DNA of 64,000 nt. It comes from a bacterium. Lineage in GTDB: Bacteria > 4484-113 > JAFGCY01. Position numbers and translations under genes: made by a program. This document shows, one piece after another, positions 53,744-63,253 of the stretch; positions within the stretch are counted from its first letter, which is position 1, and each line of letters starts with the position of its first letter. The stretch covers positions 83,557 to 147,556 of the forward strand of contig JADZFO010000034.1 of assembly GCA_020849855.1 (NCBI GenBank), read 5' to 3'. The notes beneath the pieces are model-generated. The model was given only the letters and a program-made list of their open reading frames with translations, was not told where the DNA came from and did not search any database.

Positions 53744-56416
53744 CTATGCCGATGCCGTCGGCCTGGGCCTGGCGAAGACCTTCTTGATCACCAGGTAAAC
53801 CACGACAAAGAAGAGCACGGCCCAGACATAGCGCAGCAGTCCGCCCACAGCGCCCGGGCTGCGGCCGCTGTGCTTGCTGAAAAGCATGGCGTGGCGCGGC
53901 GCCGGTTTAAGCTCGCTGTCCACGGGCAGCACCTCCAGGGGCAGCACCAGCAGATGCGCCACCGGCAGCTGGCAGGCCTTGTCGTCGCAGGCCTGGGCCG
54001 TCAGCTCAAAGCTCAGGCGCAGCTTGCCGGGCTTGACGCCCTCCTTCAGCTTCAGCTCCGCCACGGCCCAGTTGTCCGCGCCCTCATAGGTGGCCAGCTT
54101 CTCCGGCTGCCCGCCATAGCTCTTTTCCAGCGCCTTTGGCCAGCGCAGCTCGCCCAGCTCGACCGCCGGGTTGTCCAGCAGCTTCAGGCTGGTGGCCACC
54201 AGCTCCGCGCCGCTGATCTCAGGCGCGTTGATGTGGAAGCCCTCGTCGATGCTCAGGCGCAGCAGAAGCTTAGGCGTCCGGGCCCCGGCCTCGAAGCTGG
54301 ACATGAAGGCTTCCACCTTCACGGGCTTCGCATATGACACCGCATCCGGCACCGGCGCGGCGGTGGTCGTGTTGCCCGCGTTGCTCTTCACCAGAATAGG
54401 CTCGCCCATCGCCCCGGGCGATACCGCCCGGTCGTGGTGCATCAGCAGCGCCAGCTGCAGGCTCTCTGTGGCCGTCGGCGTGGCGCGGAACTGCCCGGAG
54501 AAGGTGCCCAGCACCCCGGCGGCCAGCTCGCGGTAATGCGGCTCGCCGGAGAGGTTGGCCAGGCGCGTAAAGAGCCGCGCGGCCATGCCGTTGCCAGCGG
54601 GGATGACATCGTCCAGGTAGGGCTTGCGGCGGGCCAGCAGCTGCTCGCCGTCGTTTGGGGTGCTGAAGTAACCCCCCTCCGCCGTGTCAAGGAAGTGCTC
54701 CTCAAGCTGCTGCGCCAGCAGGCGCGATTCCTCCAGCCACTTCAACTCGCCGGTGGACATGTACAGCTCCAGCAGGCCGTCGGCCAGATAGGTGTAGTCC
54801 TCCAGGTAGCCGTCGATAGCCGCCTTGCCTTCGCGATAGCTGTGCTGCAGGCGTCCTTCGTTCTCCAGCCTGGCCAGTACAAACTCCGCCGCCTTGCCCG
54901 CCGCCTCGACATACTTCGGCTCCAGCAGCATGCGTCCGCTGTAGGCCAGCGCGCCGATGGTCAGGCCGTTCCAGTCCGTGAGAACCTTGTCGTCCAGCTC
55001 GGGGGGATGTCGCTTGTCGCGCACCGCCAGCAGCTTCTCGCGCGCCGCATCCATGCGCTTCTTCAGCGCCGCCGGTTCCGTCTTCAGCGCGTCGGCGGCC
55101 TTGTCCCAGGAGCGCACCAGCAGCAGCACATTGCTGCCGGTCTTCTGGCCCGTTGCCTCATCCTTGAAGTTGCCGCCTTCCTGCACGCCATAAACCTGGC
55201 AGAAGACCTCGCCTTCCTCCGGCCCCAGGACCTGCAGGATCTCCGCCTTGCTCCAGACGTAGAACTTGCCTTCCTCGCCTTCGGAGTCAGCATCAAAGGC
55301 GCTGTAGAAGCCCCCTTCCGGCGACTGCATGTCACTGAGCAGCCAGTCGCAGGTGTCGCGGGCCACCTCGGCGTAATACTCATCGCCGCTGATCAGCCAG
55401 CCGTCCGTATAGGCCCGGGCCAGCTGGGCGTTGTCATAGAGCATCTTTTCAAAGTGCGGCAGCACCCACTGCGCGTCGGTGCTGTAGCGGTGGAAACCGC
55501 CGTCCAGGTGGTCGCGCAGGCCGCCGTTGGCCATCGCGCTCAGGGTCTGGATGTAGATCTTGCGCAGCTGCTCATCGCTGCGGCCGGCATGCAACTGGTA
55601 GCCGATGAGGGCCAGATGCCCGTGCTGCGGGAACTTCGGCGCGGAGCCGAAGCCGCCATAGCTGTTGTCGGCCTGGCCCGCCACCAGCGAGAGCGTGGTC
55701 TTCACCACCTCGGGCCCCGGCAGCTGCGGCGTGGGGGCGGAGATCTTTGAGTTAAAGGCGCGCAGCGCCGCGGCGATCTCCTCGGCATCGGCTTCCACAT
55801 CCGCGCGGTGCGTCCTGTAGAGGCCGGAGAGCTGGTTCAGCACGGTCTTGAAGCCGGGGCCAAGGTAAGGATCGTCTTCCTTCGGCAGGTAAGTCGCCGC
55901 ATGGAAAGGCCGGCCGTCAGGCAGCAGCCAAACATTGTTGGGCCAGCCGCCGGAGCCCAGCAGCATTTGCGTGGCGCCCATGTAAAGGCTGTCGATGTCC
56001 GGGCGCTCTTCGCGGTCCACCTTGATACAGATATAGTTCGCGTTCAGGATGGCGGCCACATCCGCCTGCTCAAAGCACTCGGCCTCCATCACATGGCACC
56101 AGTGGCAGGTGGAATAGCCGACGCTCAGGAAGACCGGCTTGTCCTCAGCCCGCGCCCGGGCAAAGGCCTCATCCCCCCAGGCATACCAGTCCACCGGGTT
56201 GCGCGCGTGCTGGCGCAGGTAGGGGCTGCTCTCAAAGACCAGGCGGTTGAACTCCGGCCCGCCGTCCGGCGGCAGCTTGGCGATTTCCTCCGCGCCGGGC
56301 AGAGGCTGGCGGGTATGGCTCACGCTTTCCTCCTGGGCAGCGCAGGGCAGGCAAAGGCCAAGCAGGGTCAGGCCGGCGGCTGCGAAGCGCCAGAGGCGCT
56401 GTGGAATCTCACTCAT
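53744..56416 (-). CDS. YyaL/spermatogenesis-associated-20-type thioredoxin-like protein fused to DsbD-like domain
   Basis: This 890-residue protein has a Sec signal ([17 protein letters not shown]), a thioredoxin-like N-domain with the family signature [20 protein letters not shown] and [11 protein letters not shown], and an (alpha/alpha)6-barrel-like middle (about 200-640). These make up the usual ~680-residue YyaL/SSP411 protein. The extra C-terminus has a DsbD-alpha-like beta domain with a CX4C pair ([11 protein letters not shown], about 815-830) and a final transmembrane helix. It may handle thiol chemistry at the outer face of the membrane. TATACT on the minus strand ends 9 nt before ATG 56416. 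Confidence 0.85.
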   Translation of the reverse strand: MSEIPQRLWRFAAAGLTLLGLCLPCAAQEESVSHTRQPLPGAEEIAKLPPDGGPEFNRLVFESSPYLRQHARNPVDWYAWGDEAFARARAEDKPVFLSVGYSTCHWCHVMEAECFEQADVAAILNANYICIKVDREERPDIDSLYMGATQMLLGSGGWPNNVWLLPDGRPFHAATYLPKEDDPYLGPGFKTVLNQLSGLYRTHRADVEADAEEIAAALRAFNSKISAPTPQLPGPEVVKTTLSLVAGQADNSYGGFGSAPKFPQHGHLALIGYQLHAGRSDEQLRKIYIQTLSAMANGGLRDHLDGGFHRYSTDAQWVLPHFEKMLYDNAQLARAYTDGWLISGDEYYAEVARDTCDWLLSDMQSPEGGFYSAFDADSEGEEGKFYVWSKAEILQVLGPEEGEVFCQVYGVQEGGNFKDEATGQKTGSNVLLLVRSWDKAADALKTEPAALKKRMDAAREKLLAVRDKRHPPELDDKVLTDWNGLTIGALAYSGRMLLEPKYVEAAGKAAEFVLARLENEGRLQHSYREGKAAIDGYLEDYTYLADGLLELYMSTGELKWLEESRLLAQQLEEHFLDTAEGGYFSTPNDGEQLLARRKPYLDDVIPAGNGMAARLFTRLANLSGEPHYRELAAGVLGTFSGQFRATPTATESLQLALLMHHDRAVSPGAMGEPILVKSNAGNTTTAAPVPDAVSYAKPVKVEAFMSSFEAGARTPKLLLRLSIDEGFHINAPEISGAELVATSLKLLDNPAVELGELRWPKALEKSYGGQPEKLATYEGADNWAVAELKLKEGVKPGKLRLSFELTAQACDDKACQLPVAHLLVLPLEVLPVDSELKPAPRHAMLFSKHSGRSPGAVGGLLRYVWAVLFFVVVYLVIKKVFARPRPTASA

Positions 56417-56425
56417 GCGGCTGCG

Positions 56426-56449
56426 AGTATAACGGCATAAACGTATACT
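56426..56449. promoter_or_regulatory. divergent palindromic promoter pair
   Basis: AGTATA (56426-56431, a TATACT on the minus strand for the YyaL-type gene) and TATACT (56444-56449, plus strand for the PKD lipoprotein) face away from each other across 12 bp. The palindrome GAGTAT...ATACTC is extended by one base on each side, so a regulator could act on both genes. Confidence 0.6.
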
Positions 56450-56487
56450 CTGAAAGCCGCCTGTATCTGCCTGTCAGGAGCAAAGCC

Positions 56488-58638
56488 ATGATTCGCCGCG
56501 GTTTCACGCCCTGCTGCCGCCTTGCTCAGCGCCTTCTGGTGCTCGCCAGCACTGGCCTCCTGCTGCTTGCTGCTGCCTCCTGCGCTGGCCAGCAGCGCTC
56601 GCTGGGCGCCGGCCCGCAGCCGCAGGGAATCACCGGATCGCCCGCTGGCAGTCCCGCCGCTCAGCCCAAACTGGACCTGCCGGCTCCGCGTACTCTGCTG
56701 CCAGACTCGGCCCCAGCCCGCAACGCGGCCTACCTTCCAGAGGACCTGGTCAAGGAGGGCGATGCGAACAACCCTGCACTGCCCAGCCGGAATGTCACGG
56801 CAGCCAGCGGCCAGCTGGACTTTGCTCCCAGCTATGTCAGCGGCGGCTCAATCAGCGGCCTGGCCTATGCGACCTACAGCTTCAAGCTGGAGGATTACGA
56901 CCTTAACAACGAGGTGCGGCTTTTCTGGGCTGCGCCGCCCGCGGCAGGCACTTCCTGGGTCGGCCTGGCCAACTGGGACAGCAACCGCTGGGACTGGTTC
57001 AGCACTGACTCCAGTGGCCGGGCCTTCCCGCCCAGCCTGGCCCCTTATCTGGATTTCGGCGGCGACCTGCTGCTTATCGCCCTGCGCAGCGGCGCAGATC
57101 CCTCCTCACTGGACCAGCTCAGGGTCGGCACCCAGCCGCCCCTGGCCGTGCTGAGCACCAACAGCCGGCGCTATGACTTCGGCAGCCTGGATGTGGACCT
57201 GGACGCCAGCGCCTCGGCGGACCCGGACGGCAGCATCACCGGGTACGAGTGGGACTTTGAGGGCGATGGCGTCTTTGACGCGCAAAGCCCGGACAACCCG
57301 CTGATCTCACACCAGTACGATACGCCCGGCAGCTTCCAGGCCACGGTGCGGGTTACTGACGACAAGGACATCAGCACCACGGCCAGCCTGGGCGTCAGTG
57401 TTGGCGGACCCTGGGAACATACCGTCGGACTGCCGCTCTGGGACCTTTACTATGACGTGGAAGTCGCGCCGGATGGCACTATCTGGGCCTGCGGCCTGGC
57501 CCAGAACCCGGAAGGCATCAATTCCTCTGACCTGGCTCTGGCCCACTTCGCCGCCAACGGCGAGATCCTCAAGACTTCATACTGGCGCAGTTTCAACTTC
57601 AACTCCCAGATCGGGTCAGCGCTGTGCATCGGCCCTGACGGGGCTGTTTATGTGGGCGGCACGGGATATACAAACACTTTTCAGCATGTGCTTTTTCAGC
57701 GCTACAGCAGCGAGGGCGAGCTGCAGTGGAGCCACGCTGCGCCGGACTTTCTGGCAGATGTAAAGGACATGATGGTGCTGAACGGGACCGTCTATGCCAT
57801 CGGTTCCGACAACGATGGTGACCGGGAACGCGGCACGGTATTCACCTTTCCGGCCCACAACTTCAACAACATCCCCCTGTCCATGCGGTTGCCAAAGGAG
57901 ACCACCCTGACCGCCATGACCTATTTCCCCGGGTCGGAAGTCGAGCCGGCGGCAATTCTGGCGGTAGGAGGCATCGGTGTTAACAGCGACGCCGACCTGC
58001 TCTACGTGTCCTTTAGCCCGGCACTGCAGATCAACGACGACCGCAAGTGGGCCGCCGTGGGCGGCAGCCAGCTCGGCCGGGCCATCGCGGTGACCGGCAC
58101 AGCCCCGGACTACAGCATCCTCGTTGGCGCTTACCGGGGCACCTCGCCCACGGAGTCCTGCGTTCTTCGTCTGGGCGTGAACAAGGGATACAACCTTCAA
58201 GGCGCCAAGAGTGTCAACATAATGGACATGTGGCCCAGCGGTACGGATGACAGCGTTTACGTGCTGGCGCTGGAGTCCTCCAGTGTTCTGGAGCCCGACC
58301 AGCTGCGGCTGACCCGCCTAGACTCGCTGCTCAATCCCCTGGCGCACTACGTCTTTGCCTCTGGCATTGCGACGATGGGCATTAGCGGTCTGCATTACGG
58401 CAGCGGTGCTTTTGTGATTTCCGGAGGGGCAACCCTAAGCGGAGGCACATTTGAGCCATCCAGCAACTTTGACCTTGGCCCTTCAACCAACTGGGTAGAT
58501 ATCAGCGTCAGCTTCACTGGCAATCCGCTGGAGTTCGTTGACACCCTGCCCCTGAGCCTGCTTGATCGCGAGCCTGTAATTGACACCGGTGCAGGCAATC
58601 CTGACGGCATGGTGTTGATGGAACGGCTGACCCTATAG
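56488..58638 (+). CDS. PKD-domain lipoprotein with propeller-like C-terminus
   Basis: This 716-residue protein has a lipoprotein signal ending LLAAASCAG (lipobox AASC). Residues about 105-205 match the N-terminal domain of the lipoprotein at 44306-46171 (SGLAYATYSFKL...SWVGLANWDSNRWDWF). A PKD-like domain follows (LDASASADPDGSITGYEWDFEGDGVFD, about 235-300), and then propeller-like repeats (CIGPDGAVYVGGTGYT). ATG 56488 has AGGAG and is 30 codons inside the open frame. The divergent promoter gives a leader of about 32 nt. Confidence 0.85.
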   Translation: MIRRGFTPCCRLAQRLLVLASTGLLLLAAASCAGQQRSLGAGPQPQGITGSPAGSPAAQPKLDLPAPRTLLPDSAPARNAAYLPEDLVKEGDANNPALPSRNVTAASGQLDFAPSYVSGGSISGLAYATYSFKLEDYDLNNEVRLFWAAPPAAGTSWVGLANWDSNRWDWFSTDSSGRAFPPSLAPYLDFGGDLLLIALRSGADPSSLDQLRVGTQPPLAVLSTNSRRYDFGSLDVDLDASASADPDGSITGYEWDFEGDGVFDAQSPDNPLISHQYDTPGSFQATVRVTDDKDISTTASLGVSVGGPWEHTVGLPLWDLYYDVEVAPDGTIWACGLAQNPEGINSSDLALAHFAANGEILKTSYWRSFNFNSQIGSALCIGPDGAVYVGGTGYTNTFQHVLFQRYSSEGELQWSHAAPDFLADVKDMMVLNGTVYAIGSDNDGDRERGTVFTFPAHNFNNIPLSMRLPKETTLTAMTYFPGSEVEPAAILAVGGIGVNSDADLLYVSFSPALQINDDRKWAAVGGSQLGRAIAVTGTAPDYSILVGAYRGTSPTESCVLRLGVNKGYNLQGAKSVNIMDMWPSGTDDSVYVLALESSSVLEPDQLRLTRLDSLLNPLAHYVFASGIATMGISGLHYGSGAFVISGGATLSGGTFEPSSNFDLGPSTNWVDISVSFTGNPLEFVDTLPLSLLDREPVIDTGAGNPDGMVLMERLTL

Positions 58639-58843
58639 GCGCAATGACTTGCGTGTTTGTTTCATCAGCATAAGGAGTATGGACACGTACATTAGCAGCC
58701 CTGATTGAATAGTGGTGCAAGTATTAGTGTTGATGAATATTCAGCCTCCCGAAGAAGGATAATTCCGACAATGGTACATCAAGTATCCCAAATCAGTACC
58801 TGTTATACTCCTTTGTCTTATTCAGTTTTATGCTGTGAGTAAG
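58639..58843. other. AT-rich 205-bp intergenic region
   Basis: No convincing ORF, tRNA or hairpin. It is distinctly AT-richer than coding DNA and contains TATACT (58804-58809) and TATGCT (58829-58834), either of which could drive the PAS kinase operon. The second would give a leader of about 3 nt to ATG 58844. Confidence 0.5.
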
Positions 58844-60775
58844 ATGTCAGCTGCTACGCTAGAAGGGGATGTAAACCCGCCGGGCAATCCATTGGACGGG
58901 GAATTGGGTTCGCCCAAAGGAATCAGGCTGGGTGAGGTTCCCATTGGCGAAGGATCTCTGCCGCTGGAGCTTCCGGGCCAGATACTGCAGTCTTTCGAGT
59001 TCGCGGTTGTAGCCACAGACGCTCAGGGCCAGATCAGCTACTGGAACAAGGCCGCCGAAGAACTTTATGGCTATTCACCAGCCGAGGCCATCGGCCGCAG
59101 CCTGGACTTTGTCGTACCCGAAGCGGACCGCCGGGACCTGCTGCGCCTGATCGGCGGCCTGCGCCGCGGCCGCGACATGCAGATCACCCATGCCCTGCAC
59201 CGGCACAAGGACGGCAGCCTGATCGAGACCAGCGCGACCTTCAAGGCACTCCTGGATGAGCAGGGTGAACTGCTGGGCATAGTGGCCACCGCCAGCGACG
59301 CCAGCAAGCAGCGCCGCCTGAATGAGCGCCTGCTGCTGGCCTTTGAATCATCGCCCAGCGGCATGGTGATGGTTGATGACAAGGGCACCATCCTGATGCT
59401 GAATGCTGAGACCGAGAGGCTCTTTGGCTACAAGCGCCAGGAGCTGCTGGGCCGAAAGGTGGACATCCTTGTTCCAGACCGCTTCACCGACCTGCACCAG
59501 CATCACCGCGCCAGCTTCGCCCGCAACCACACCCGGCGCCTGATGGGCGGCGGCCGGGAGCTTTACGGCCGCCGGCAGGACGGCTCGGAGTTCCCGGTAG
59601 AGATCGGACTTACGCCGGTGGAAACCAGGGATGGCCTGCTGGTACTGGGCGTCATTGCAGACATCTCCGGCCGCAAGCTGGCCGAAGAGCGCTTCCGTAT
59701 CGCGCTGGAATCCGCGCCCTGCGGCATCGTGATGGTCGATCACTCCGGCAAGATCATATTGATTAACCTCGAAACAGAACGTCTTTTTGGCTATAGCCGC
59801 TCCGAGCTCATCGGGCGGGCCATCGAAGACCTCATCCCCCAGCGCTACAGGAAAGAGCATGTCAGCCTGCGCGACGGCTTTGCCCGCCAGCCTGAAGCGC
59901 GCGTGATGGGTTCCGGGCGCGACCTCTTCGGCCTGCGCAAGGATGGCTCGGAATTCCCGGTCGAAGTGGGCCTGAATCCGATCATGGGGCCTGACGGGCC
60001 GGCGGTGCTCTGCGCCATCCTGGACATCACGGAGCGCAACCAGACCGCCGAACTGCTGCGCATACACGCTGAAGAGCTGCAGCGCTCCAACAACGACCTG
60101 GAGCAGTTCGCCTATGTGGCCTCGCATGACCTGCAGGAACCGCTGCGCATGGTGGCCAGCTATGTTGAGCTCCTGGCTGAGCGTTATCAAGGCCAGCTGG
60201 ACGAGCGGGCGGACAAGTACATCCACTATGCAGTGGACGGCGCCCGGCGCATGAAGCAGCTGGTTTCCGACCTGCTGAGCTTCTCGCGGGTCGGCACGCA
60301 GGGCAAACCCCTGCAGCCCCTGGAGACGGAGCAGGTGCTGCGCGGCGTGCTTTTCGAGCTGCGCCAGCTGGCTGAGGAAAACGAGGCGGAGATCATGGTC
60401 GGGCCATTGCCCCGCGTAATGGCAGACGAGACCCAGCTGCGACAGCTTTTCCAGAACCTGTTGAGCAATGCGCTTAAATTTCGTTCAGATGCGCCTCCGA
60501 AAATCACTATAACCGCATTTAGATCGGTCTCCGAAGTTACTATAAGCCTGAGCGACAACGGAGTGGGCATCGACATGGCCTACGCCGAGCGCGTCTTTCA
60601 GATGTTCCAGCGCCTGCATGAACGAGGGAAGTACGAGGGCAGCGGCATTGGCCTGGCCATCGCCAAACGCATTGTTGAGCGCCATGGCGGACGGATCTGG
60701 CTTGAATCGCAGCCGGGTCAGGGCTGCACCTTCCATTTCACCCTGCGGGCCGCTGCACCCCCGGAGGCTTTATGA
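58844..60775 (+). CDS. hybrid-free sensor histidine kinase with three PAS domains
   Basis: This protein of about 643 residues has three PAS domains (roughly 45-160, 165-285, 290-405), HisKA with the phospho-acceptor His in FAYVASHDLQEPLRMVASY, and HATPase_c motifs N (NLLSNALKF), G1 (DNGVGID) and G2 (GSGIGLAIAKRIVERHGG). No transmembrane segment is seen, so it is cytoplasmic. PAS 2 and PAS 3 are clearly duplicated (ESSPSGMVMVDDKG / ESAPCGIVMVDHSG). ATG 58844 is preferred over GTG 58835. Its stop overlaps the next start (ATGA), forming an operon with two response regulators. Confidence 0.93.
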   Translation: MSAATLEGDVNPPGNPLDGELGSPKGIRLGEVPIGEGSLPLELPGQILQSFEFAVVATDAQGQISYWNKAAEELYGYSPAEAIGRSLDFVVPEADRRDLLRLIGGLRRGRDMQITHALHRHKDGSLIETSATFKALLDEQGELLGIVATASDASKQRRLNERLLLAFESSPSGMVMVDDKGTILMLNAETERLFGYKRQELLGRKVDILVPDRFTDLHQHHRASFARNHTRRLMGGGRELYGRRQDGSEFPVEIGLTPVETRDGLLVLGVIADISGRKLAEERFRIALESAPCGIVMVDHSGKIILINLETERLFGYSRSELIGRAIEDLIPQRYRKEHVSLRDGFARQPEARVMGSGRDLFGLRKDGSEFPVEVGLNPIMGPDGPAVLCAILDITERNQTAELLRIHAEELQRSNNDLEQFAYVASHDLQEPLRMVASYVELLAERYQGQLDERADKYIHYAVDGARRMKQLVSDLLSFSRVGTQGKPLQPLETEQVLRGVLFELRQLAEENEAEIMVGPLPRVMADETQLRQLFQNLLSNALKFRSDAPPKITITAFRSVSEVTISLSDNGVGIDMAYAERVFQMFQRLHERGKYEGSGIGLAIAKRIVERHGGRIWLESQPGQGCTFHFTLRAAAPPEAL

Positions 60776-61245
60776 GTGGAAGCGACAAACTGCGCGTACT
60801 GCTGGTGGAGGACAACCCGGGCGACGTACTGCTGATCACTGAACTGCTCAGCGACAGAAAGACTGAGCTTGAGATAGACGTGGCCAGCGACGGCGAAGAA
60901 GCGTTGAACTACCTCTACGGTCGTGGCCGTTATCAGCAGGCCGTCGCCCCACAACTGGTGGTGCTGGACCTCAACCTGCCCCGCGTCAGCGGCCTGGACG
61001 TGCTCGCTGTCCTGCGCAAGGATCCCCGGATGAGCCCTCTGCCCGTGGTTGTGCTGTCTTCCTCGGATGCCGAACGGGACATCGTGGAAAGCTACTGCCG
61101 GGGAGCCAATACCTACATCCAAAAACCTGTCGATCTGCGCCAGTTTCAGGAAGCCGTCGCAAAGATTGAGAGTTTCTGGTTGTCCTTAGCCAAGTTGCCG
61201 AGCCTGCAGAAGCCGGCGCCAAAAGAGGAGAAGCTTGATGACTAG
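60772..61245 (+). CDS. single-domain response regulator, Rcp1-like
   Basis: This 157-residue receiver domain has the acidic pair EDN, the phospho-acceptor in LVVLDLNLPRVSG (Asp about 64), the Ser/Thr switch VVLSSSD and a Lys-Pro (QKPVD). The NPGDVLLITELL helix, LNYLY and RGRYQQAV insertion are typical of the Rcp1 family that pairs with phytochrome-like PAS kinases. It overlaps the kinase stop by 4 nt and the next regulator by 8 nt, so it is presumably the kinase's direct phospho-acceptor. Confidence 0.92.
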   Translation: MSGSDKLRVLLVEDNPGDVLLITELLSDRKTELEIDVASDGEEALNYLYGRGRYQQAVAPQLVVLDLNLPRVSGLDVLAVLRKDPRMSPLPVVVLSSSDAERDIVESYCRGANTYIQKPVDLRQFQEAVAKIESFWLSLAKLPSLQKPAPKEEKLDD

Positions 61246-62068
61246 TGATGCCATGACCCGCAGCCTGCTGCTGGTCGAGGACAATCCGGCGGATGCCGAC
61301 CTGGTAGTGGACTTGCTTGATCAGGCCAATCGAGACAACTATGACGTAACCCATGTCATGCGAATCGCAGAGGCCCTTGAGATTCTGCGCACCCGTCAGG
61401 TTGATATCGTGCTGCTCGACCTGCGCCTGCCCGACGGGTCAGGCCTGGACACCGTACGCAGCGTCCGTGAAGTCGCCGACGATGTACCGATTGTGGTCCT
61501 CACCGGCATAGACGATGAAGAGACGGCCATCGGCTGCATCGACATCGGCGCGCAGGATTACCTCTGCAAGGGTGATATCCGTCCGGTGGCCCTGCGCCGC
61601 ACACTGGGCTATGCAATCAGCCGCCAGCGCGAGGCCAAGCTGCGCGAGCTGCAGGAGACTCTCGAGCGCTACCGCGCCCTGTCCTCGCAGTCCAGCAACC
61701 TTGGCAGCGTGCATTCGGGCAGCGCCATCGCCCTGCGCGACCGCAACGCTGAGACCTTCGCCGGGCTGGTCAAGGACTACATCAGCCTGCTTGACGCCTA
61801 TGTCGACCGCCTGAGCGTCAGGCGCGACAAGCCGCGCACGGCCATGGACAGCATCGCCCTGCGCCTAGGTGAAGCCGGCGGTGGTCCCCGCGACCTGCTG
61901 GATCTGCATCTGGCTTCCCTTTACAAGGTTGCCGGCGGCCGCACGGATGACCGCTCCCGCAGTTACGTGCTGGAGGGCCGCCTGCTGGCGCTGGAAATGA
62001 TGGGCCTGCTGGTGGATTATTACCGCATGGGCGGCCCCGGGCCCTATGCCGCCGAAGCCCTGTCCTGA
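61238..62068 (+). CDS. response regulator with helical output domain
   Basis: This 276-residue protein has an N-terminal receiver (LLVEDNPADADLVVDLL, LLDLRLPDGSG with phospho-Asp, LTGIDD switch, CKGD Lys) and, after a coiled linker (about 125-155), an all-helical C-domain (FAGLVKDYISLLDAYVDRLS ... PRDLLDLHLASLYKV ... LEGRLLALEMMGLLVDYY). This domain resembles the helical modules seen in KaiA C-terminal/RsbU N-terminal-type regulators, a tentative match. ATG 61238 is preferred to TTG 61235; GAGGAG lies upstream. It is the last gene of the kinase operon. Confidence 0.85.
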   Translation: MTSDAMTRSLLLVEDNPADADLVVDLLDQANRDNYDVTHVMRIAEALEILRTRQVDIVLLDLRLPDGSGLDTVRSVREVADDVPIVVLTGIDDEETAIGCIDIGAQDYLCKGDIRPVALRRTLGYAISRQREAKLRELQETLERYRALSSQSSNLGSVHSGSAIALRDRNAETFAGLVKDYISLLDAYVDRLSVRRDKPRTAMDSIALRLGEAGGGPRDLLDLHLASLYKVAGGRTDDRSRSYVLEGRLLALEMMGLLVDYYRMGGPGPYAAEALS

Positions 62069-62139
62069 GACTCACTTCCGCCCAGGCGGGTCCAGGCTGC
62101 TTCGCGGCCTCAGCCATCACTGCGCGGCTGAAATGGAAA

Positions 62140-62173
62140 GGCCGGCGCAGGGGCATAAGCTCCCACGCCGGCC
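62140..62173. terminator. hairpin between convergent operons
   Basis: A perfect 8-bp stem GGCCGGCG/CGCCGGCC encloses an 18-nt loop that can form a further GGGC.../...GCTCCC stem. No U-run on either side. It sits between the converging response regulator and transglutaminase-like genes. Confidence 0.5.
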
Positions 62174-62187
62174 GCTGCTACCTGCTT

Positions 62188-63189
62188 TTAGCGGTTGCTG
62201 TAGCTGAAGACCTTGTCGTAGGCCTCGTGCTTCTTTCCATCCACCGCAATGTAGGGGTAGATGAGGAAGTTCTGCGGAGTTGAAATGCCGGGGATGCTGA
62301 TGTCGCGGCCCATGACAAACTCCAGGCGGTGCTCGCAGAGGCCGCCGAAGAGCTCCTCGCGCCGCGCAGCGCCGTTCTTGGAGGCGTCGCTGGCATCCAC
62401 CGGGACCCAGCCGTACTGCGGGTCGAAATACTCGGCCCAGCAGTGGTAGCCGCCGATGCTGCCTTCGGGCGCATCGGAGGGAACGCTCATCCCCATGAAG
62501 AAGCGGGCCGGGATGCCCTGGCTGCGCATCTCACCGATCCACAGGCTGTGGAAGTCGGTGCAGTTGCCCTTGCGGACGTCGCAGGCAAAATTGGCATCGC
62601 CGCGGCCCCAGGTGCCCGCCGGACCGCTCTTGTCGTAAAGCACCGTGTCCACAATGTGGTCATAGAGCTTGCGAGCGATCTCGGTGGCGCTGCCCCGCGT
62701 GCCGCCCAGCACACCTTCCGCCTCGGCGCTGATCTTGCCGTCCAGCGGGATCATGCTGTCGGGGCCGGTGAAGCGGGTCATCAGGGTGTCGCTGAGTGCG
62801 CCTTCATAAACCATCCCCTGGTCGATGGGGCGATAGGCGACCCGGGTAGCGTTGATCTTGACGGTCACCGGGATCATGCCATTGGCGTCCCGGGTAGCCT
62901 GGCTGAGGTCCAGCCAAAGGAAATTGTTGCCGTATTCCGCATCGGAAACGACCTTCCAGGGGTAATCCTGCACCAGCTCCCATGAATGGACAGTCTGGCG
63001 GGAATTACTGGGTGGCAGTGGCAGCCAGGCTTCGATCTTGCCAGCGCCACTGGGAACATCCTTCACGTTGAAACCGTAGCTGAGTTCAAAGCTGCGCACG
63101 GCAGCCGCCGTCGTCTGTTCAGCCGCGAGTGCGCCACTGGCACAGCTCAGGCCAGCCAGCAACGCCCCGGCAACAAGGAAATTACGCAT
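62188..63189 (-). CDS. secreted transglutaminase-like protein
   Basis: This 333-residue protein has a Sec signal (FLVAGALLAGLSCASGALAA), an N-terminal beta domain, and a transglutaminase core with the catalytic triad: Cys in RKGNCTDFHSLWIG, His in GGYHCWAEYFD, Asp in VPVDASDAS. Bacterial members are proteases or cysteine acyltransferases of unknown substrate. AGGAG lies 7 nt before ATG 63189. It is convergent with the kinase operon. Confidence 0.9.
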   Translation of the reverse strand: MRNFLVAGALLAGLSCASGALAAEQTTAAAVRSFELSYGFNVKDVPSGAGKIEAWLPLPPSNSRQTVHSWELVQDYPWKVVSDAEYGNNFLWLDLSQATRDANGMIPVTVKINATRVAYRPIDQGMVYEGALSDTLMTRFTGPDSMIPLDGKISAEAEGVLGGTRGSATEIARKLYDHIVDTVLYDKSGPAGTWGRGDANFACDVRKGNCTDFHSLWIGEMRSQGIPARFFMGMSVPSDAPEGSIGGYHCWAEYFDPQYGWVPVDASDASKNGAARREELFGGLCEHRLEFVMGRDISIPGISTPQNFLIYPYIAVDGKKHEAYDKVFSYSNR

Positions 63190-63253
63190 GTTGCACTCCT
63201 GTAGATGGGCTTCGGCGAAACGCCGATGGCCTAGCTTAGCATGTACTTAAATG

